DNA from: JBKPNX01 sp046732855
Lineage (GTDB): Bacteria; Pseudomonadota; Alphaproteobacteria; Geminicoccales; Geminicoccaceae
DNA length: 8,800 nucleotides
Reading direction: 5' to 3'
NCBI GenBank assembly: GCA_046732855.1
Contig: JBKPNX010000162.1
Coordinates: 1-8,800 of the forward strand
A program made the position numbers and the translations under genes. A model generated the notes under the pieces. The model was not told the DNA's origin and did not search any database. It saw nothing but the letters and a program-made list of their open reading frames with translations. Of the stretch, positions 5,202-8,800 are shown one piece after another (positions within the stretch are counted from its first letter, which is position 1; every line of letters begins with the position of its first letter).

Positions 5202-6640
5202 TCGCGGCATCGATTTGCGTGCGCCCTGCCATCGTGCGCCGCGGCCGCCTGGGCCACCTGGCGGCCGCCCTGGCCTGCCTGTTGCTGGGCGTCCTCGCCG
5301 GTCCCGCCGGCGCCCAGGATGCCGAGACAATCGCCACCGACGGCTCGCTCACCATCGAGGTGCACAAGGGCCGCGTCATCCGCCTGCCGCGCCCGGCCGC
5401 CACGGTGTTCGTCGCCGATCCCGAGATCGCCGACGTCCAGGCCCAGTCGGCAAGCATCGTCTACCTGTTCGGCCGGCGCGCCGGTTCGACCAGCCTGTAC
5501 GCGATCGACGAAAACGATCAGCTGCTCGTCCGGACCTCGGTCGTGGTGCAGCACAATCTGTCCGGCCTGCGCCAGGCGATTAACCAACTCATGCCCGGCG
5601 CCCGGGTCACCGCTGGCACCGTCGACGGCAGCATCGTCCTGGACGGCCAGGTCGAGAACCCGGTGCAGGCCCAGGAGCTGCGCGAGCTCAGCGAACGCTT
5701 CCTCGGCGAGGACGAGACCCTCCTGTTCCGCGTGCGGGTCGCATCGCCGACCCAGGTCAACCTGCGCGTCCGGGTGGCCGAGGTGTCGCGCGATGTGCTC
5801 AAGGAGTTCGGCATCAACTGGGAAGCCCTGTTCGCGAACAATAACTTCACGTTCGGCTTTGTCAGCGGCCGCTCGGTGAGCGACGCCGCCGGCAACTTCC
5901 TGCGCTCGCCGACCGGGGCGGACAGCGCCTTCGGCAGCTGGCAGTCCGGTGACGATTTCGTCAATACCGCGCTCGACGCGCTCGCCCAGGAGGGCCTCGT
6001 CAACGTGCTCGCCGAGCCGAATCTGACCGCGCTGTCGGGCGAGACCGCGAGCTTCCTCGCGGGTGGCGAGTTCCCCATTCCGATCGACAGCGATGATGAC
6101 GGCGTCGAGATCCAGTTCAAGGAATTCGGCATCAGCCTCGCGTTCACGCCAACGGTGCTCAGCTCCAATCGGATCAGCCTGCGCGTCCGGCCCGAGGTCA
6201 GCGATCTGTCCGACAAGGGTGCGATCACGATCAACGGCCTGACCATCCCCGCGCTCGCGACCCGTCGCGCCGAGACCACGGTCGAGCTGGGCAGCGGCCA
6301 GAGCTTCGCGATCGGCGGCCTGTTGTCGACCGACATCGAGAACGCGATCAGCAAGTATCCCGGGATAGGCGACGTGCCGGTGCTCGGCGCGCTGTTCCGC
6401 TCGACCCGCTTCCGCAGCAACGAGACCGAGCTGGTGATCCTGGTCACGCCTTATCTGGTGCGCCCGGTCGACGAGCCGGTGATGGCGCTGCCGACCGACG
6501 GCTACAAGGCGCCGAGCGACATCGAGCGCATCCTGATGGGCCGTCTGCACAGCGCCCAGCTGCAGCCCGGCCGCGGTGGTCCGCTCAGCCCCGAAGGCAA
6601 TCCGCGCCTGGCTGGTCCGGTCGGCTTCGTTCTGGAATAG
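5198..6640 (+). CDS. cpaC: Outer-membrane secretin CpaC/RcpA of the Tad pilus
   Basis: The 480-residue product forms the multimeric outer-membrane channel for the Flp pilus. A basic, then hydrophobic signal peptide (residues 1-39) ends AGPAGA before QDAET. The N-terminal secretin/pilus domain is at about 48-116 (SLTIEVHKGRVIRLPRPAATVFVADPEIADV). A BON-like repeat covers roughly 118-180. The secretin core starts with VNLRVRVAEVSRDVLKEFGINWE (188-209) and includes VLAEPNLTALSGETASFLAGGEFPIP (270-295), IGGLL (372-376) and the terminal signature VPVLGALFRS...NETELVILVTPYLV (393-421). The remaining 59 residues are probably a flexible, periplasm-exposed tail. No lipobox is seen, so correct insertion may rely on a pilotin-like partner such as CpaD. 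The site AGGAAGGA (5182-5189), eight bases upstream, supports the ATG at 5198. Length and motifs are normal for the family. Confidence 0.95.
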   Translation: MIAASICVRPAIVRRGRLGHLAAALACLLLGVLAGPAGAQDAETIATDGSLTIEVHKGRVIRLPRPAATVFVADPEIADVQAQSASIVYLFGRRAGSTSLYAIDENDQLLVRTSVVVQHNLSGLRQAINQLMPGARVTAGTVDGSIVLDGQVENPVQAQELRELSERFLGEDETLLFRVRVASPTQVNLRVRVAEVSRDVLKEFGINWEALFANNNFTFGFVSGRSVSDAAGNFLRSPTGADSAFGSWQSGDDFVNTALDALAQEGLVNVLAEPNLTALSGETASFLAGGEFPIPIDSDDDGVEIQFKEFGISLAFTPTVLSSNRISLRVRPEVSDLSDKGAITINGLTIPALATRRAETTVELGSGQSFAIGGLLSTDIENAISKYPGIGDVPVLGALFRSTRFRSNETELVILVTPYLVRPVDEPVMALPTDGYKAPSDIERILMGRLHSAQLQPGRGGPLSPEGNPRLAGPVGFVLE

Positions 6641-6646
6641 GAGAGG

Positions 6647-7402
6647 ATGATGAGGGCTGTTCAGCAGCACCCAAGCAGCAGCCGGCGGCCGGTGCCGCGC
6701 CCCGCCGTCTGGCTGTCGGTGCTCGGCCTTAGCCTCGGCGCCTGCGCGCCGAGCATGGGCCCGCAGGAGAACCTCGGCTGGATCGAGGCCAGCTCGCCCA
6801 AGCAGCTTGAGGTCGACCGTGCCGAGTATCGCCACTCAATCTACTTCCCGACCGACAGCAGCGCGTTCCCGGCTGCGGAACGCGCCCGGCTGATGACGTT
6901 CCTTGAGACCGTCCAACCGGCCGGCCGGGACAGCATCCGCCTCGAGGGTCACGCCGACGAGCGCGCCAGCGAGCAGTACAATGTGGAGCTCGCTTCGCGC
7001 CGCGCCGAACAGGTTGCGGCGTTCCTCAAGGACGCCGGTCTCGGCGATCTGACGATCACGGCGGTGGCGTTCGGCGAAGCCGTGCCCGCGGTGCCCGCGC
7101 ACGGACCAGCGGCGTGGCGGCAAAACCGCCGGGTTGAGCTGGTCATGGAACGCTACCTGGTCACGCTCCCGGCTTGTCCAGACTGGAGCCGCCAGAGCGG
7201 CACCGACTTCAGCAATCAGCCTCACACCAACTTCGGCTGCGCCACCCAGAGCAATCTCGGTCTGATGGTCGCCGAGCCCAAGGACCTGGTGAGCGGGCGT
7301 ACGCTCGCGCCGGCCGACGGCGTTCATCAAGCCGAGGGCATCGTGCGTTACCGCACGGGCAAGGTGGTGGAGCTCCGGGAAGAGAAGGTCGACGCCCAAT
7401 GA
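6647..7402 (+). CDS. cpaD: CpaD-family Tad pilus lipoprotein with Pal/OmpA-like domain
   Basis: The 251-residue lipoprotein has a hydrophobic leader (about 19-31) and the lipobox LGAC, with Cys33 as the probable lipidated residue. Residues 62-168 read as an OmpA/Pal-type domain: SIYFPTDSSAF (64-74), LEGHADERASEQYNVELASRRAEQV (99-123) and QNRRVELV (159-166), with Asp104 and Arg119 at the positions used to bind peptidoglycan in that family. The C-terminal part is the CpaD signature: LPACPDWS (174-181), then TNFGCATQSNLGLMVAEPKDLV (194-215) and RYRTGKVVELR. CpaD proteins accompany the secretin in the outer membrane; a retained peptidoglycan-binding motif suggests that it ties the channel to the cell wall (inference). 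ATG 6650 is an alternative start, since the AGGAGAGG site (6639-6646) directly abuts 6647 and is better spaced for 6650. The gene overlaps cpaE by 4 nt (ATGA). Confidence 0.9.
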   Translation: MMRAVQQHPSSSRRPVPRPAVWLSVLGLSLGACAPSMGPQENLGWIEASSPKQLEVDRAEYRHSIYFPTDSSAFPAAERARLMTFLETVQPAGRDSIRLEGHADERASEQYNVELASRRAEQVAAFLKDAGLGDLTITAVAFGEAVPAVPAHGPAAWRQNRRVELVMERYLVTLPACPDWSRQSGTDFSNQPHTNFGCATQSNLGLMVAEPKDLVSGRTLAPADGVHQAEGIVRYRTGKVVELREEKVDAQ

Positions 7403-8622
7403 CCGCCAACACCACCATAGCAGCCCCCGAGCAGGCGAGCACCGAACAGCGTGAGCAGTTCCTCGCCTTCGTCGCCGATCCCGAGACCTACGCGGTGGTC
7501 GACCAGGTGATCGGTGAGATGATGCTGCCCCACGCCTCGATCCGCCAGGGCACCGTCAAGGACGCGGTGAAGCACCTCGGCGAGCAGCGCTCGCCCAAGC
7601 TACTGGTGGTCGATCTGAGCGATTCGGAGCTGCCGCTGTCCGACATCAACAGCCTAGCCGACGTGTGCGAGCCCGGCGTGACCGTGGTCGCCTTCGGCCA
7701 GCGCAACGACTGCGGCCTGTTCCGCGATCTCTTGCAGCACGGCGTCGCCGACTATCTGGTCAAGCCGATCACGCCGGCGCTGTTGCAGAAGGCGATCCTG
7801 TCGGCCAGCGAGCAGAGCGGGGTGGTCAAGAGCAGCCACAAGCTCGGCAAGCTGGTCGCGGTTTCCGGCACGCGCGGTGGCGTCGGCAGCACCACGGTGG
7901 CCACCAGCGTGGCCTGGCTGATCGCCCACGAGCGCCGCCGCCGGGTCGCCCTGGTCGACCTCGACCTGCAGTTCGGCACCGTCGCCCTGTCGCTCGACCT
8001 CGAGCCCAGCCACGGCCTGCGCGAAGCGCTCGAGAACCCGAACCGGATCGACGGGCTGTTCATGGACCGGGTTCTGGTGCAGCACTCCGAGCGCCTGTTC
8101 GTGCTGAGCGCCGAGGAGAGCCCGGACGAGACCCTGGTGCTGGACTACGGCGCGGTCGAGCTGCTGATGACGGAGCTGCGCAACAAGTTCCATTACGTCA
8201 TCGTCGATCTGCCGCGCAGCACCAACGCCTCCACTCAACAGATCATCCAGTCGGCGACCGACCTGCTGCTGGTGACCGATCTGTCGCTCGCCGGAATGCG
8301 CGACACCATGCGCGTCACTGGGACGCTGCCGACCACGAACGCGTCGTGCAACATGGTCCTGATCGTCAACCGCGCCGGCGAGCACAAGCAGGGCGAGATG
8401 CCGCGCGCCGAGTTCGAGAAGGGCGTCGGACGCAAGCTCGAGCTGGTGCTGCCCTTCGACGCCAAAACGGTGGCCGCGGCCACCAACTTCGGCCAGCCGG
8501 TCGCCGCCGTCAAGGGCGCGGTCGCCAACGGACTGCGCGAGATCACCGACCGCCTGTGCGGCGTGCCTGCGGCGAGCGAAGGGCGCGCCGGCCTCTGGCA
8601 GAAGCTGCTGAAGAAAGCATAA
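7399..8622 (+). CDS. cpaE: Pilus assembly ATPase-like protein CpaE/TadZ
   Basis: This 407-residue cytoplasmic protein of the ParA/MinD superfamily should localise the Tad machine to its cellular site. The N-terminal part (about 20-140) is receiver-like, with an aspartate in LLVVDLSD (Asp72) and a VKP lysine (Lys122). The ATPase domain begins at about 150. The P-loop SGTRGGVGSTT (156-166) has Arg and Ser where typical ParA/MinD proteins have the two lysines (KGGxGKT), a deviation also known in CpaE/TadZ proteins. Walker A' is LVDLDLQFG (185-193), Walker B-like is YVIVDLPRS (266-274), and a later LIVNRAG (321-327) is the usual base-contact region. The ATG at 7399 overlaps the cpaD stop (ATGA), with AGAAGG (7383-7388) upstream; earlier in-frame starts lie inside cpaD and are rejected. 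The end has basic residues QKLLKKA, a possible membrane contact. Confidence 0.94.
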   Translation: MTANTTIAAPEQASTEQREQFLAFVADPETYAVVDQVIGEMMLPHASIRQGTVKDAVKHLGEQRSPKLLVVDLSDSELPLSDINSLADVCEPGVTVVAFGQRNDCGLFRDLLQHGVADYLVKPITPALLQKAILSASEQSGVVKSSHKLGKLVAVSGTRGGVGSTTVATSVAWLIAHERRRRVALVDLDLQFGTVALSLDLEPSHGLREALENPNRIDGLFMDRVLVQHSERLFVLSAEESPDETLVLDYGAVELLMTELRNKFHYVIVDLPRSTNASTQQIIQSATDLLLVTDLSLAGMRDTMRVTGTLPTTNASCNMVLIVNRAGEHKQGEMPRAEFEKGVGRKLELVLPFDAKTVAAATNFGQPVAAVKGAVANGLREITDRLCGVPAASEGRAGLWQKLLKKA

Positions 8623-8631
8623 GGCTCGAGC

Positions 8632-8800
8632 ATGTTCGGTCGTCGTCAAGAGGAGGGCAACCCCTCCCCGCCCCGGCCTGCGCCGCAAGGGCCGCCCCCG
8701 CCGGCGCGGACGCCCGTGCCTCCCGCGCCAGTCAACCCCGGCGCCAACGAGAAGCGCGCCGCGCAGGCCAAGGCGGTGTTCTCGCGCATCCAGATGGGGC
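8632..8800 (+). CDS. cpaF: Probable CpaF/TadA secretion ATPase, N-terminus only (3' partial)
   Basis: An ATG at 8632, nine bases after the cpaE stop and preceded by AAGG at 8621-8624, opens a frame that runs off the window end after 56 full codons. It reads MFGRRQEEGNPSPPRPAPQG, then a proline-rich stretch to about residue 36, then a helical, charged segment ANEKRAAQAKAVFSRIQMG. Many CpaF proteins begin with MFGRR-type sequence, a variable disordered linker and a helical N-terminal domain, and cpaF normally follows cpaE. CpaF is the hexameric cytoplasmic ATPase that powers pilus assembly together with TadB and TadC. None of the Walker motifs lies within the window, so the call rests on gene order and the N-terminal pattern. 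Confidence 0.75.
   Translation, partial: MFGRRQEEGNPSPPRPAPQGPPPPARTPVPPAPVNPGANEKRAAQAKAVFSRIQMG

Noticed and set aside
4574..6835. Long antisense open frame (753 codons) across cpaB, cpaC and part of cpaD
   Set aside because: It lies opposite three clear genes. Its translation is rich in Arg, Ala, His, Asp and Gln, typical of the reverse frame of GC-rich coding DNA, with no recognisable domain.
7174..7398. 75-codon upstream extension of cpaE
   Set aside because: It overlaps cpaD out of frame and is low-complexity. The ATGA overlap at 7399 and the AGAAGG site support the shorter protein.

Overview
The window is GC-rich, densely packed proteobacterial-type DNA with every supported gene on the + strand. 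The gene set (Flp pilins, then CpaA, CpaB, CpaC, a CpaD-family lipoprotein, CpaE and the start of a probable CpaF) is the front half of a Tad/Flp (tight adherence) type IVc pilus locus. The cpa-style order and the CpaD-type lipoprotein point most to an alphaproteobacterium or a close relative, but the species cannot be read from the sequence. The first 45 bases include an Illumina Nextera adapter (13-45), so the window begins at an untrimmed or chimeric contig end and is not continuous genomic DNA there.

Left part (48-2961): three closely packed genes. These are the 3' portion of a polytopic membrane protein that looks like a GT-C-type glycosyltransferase, a GtrB/DPM-like family 2 glycosyltransferase with two C-terminal membrane helices, and a small class I SAM-dependent methyltransferase. 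The set suits a pathway in which a polyprenyl-phosphate sugar is made on the cytoplasmic face and used by a membrane transferase outside. The acceptor is unknown.

Middle (2965-3242): an intergenic region whose right two-thirds is clearly more AT-rich than its surroundings. It holds a good sigma70-like promoter (CTGACA-17 bp-TATAGT), a leader of about 115 nt and two neighbouring palindromes over the ribosome-binding site and start codon of the first pilin.

Right part (3243-8800): the Tad operon. A 62-residue Flp pilin with a seven-glycine tail is followed by a perfect 12-bp stem-loop without a U-tract, then a second Flp-like pilin (71 aa, GTG start), the prepilin peptidase CpaA, CpaB/RcpC, the outer-membrane secretin CpaC/RcpA, a CpaD lipoprotein with a recognisable Pal/OmpA-like peptidoglycan-binding motif, CpaE/TadZ, and the first 56 codons of the probable CpaF ATPase. 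ATGA overlaps at cpaB-cpaC and cpaD-cpaE and short gaps elsewhere indicate co-transcription. CpaA processes the pilins, CpaF with TadB/TadC (presumably downstream) drives assembly, CpaE places the machine, and CpaB, CpaC and CpaD form the outer-membrane channel.

I see no tRNA, rRNA, CRISPR array, insertion sequence or phage gene. The Tad system is a known one. The details worth a second look are regulatory (promoter, tandem palindromes, inter-pilin hairpin) and the domain features of CpaD and CpaE.
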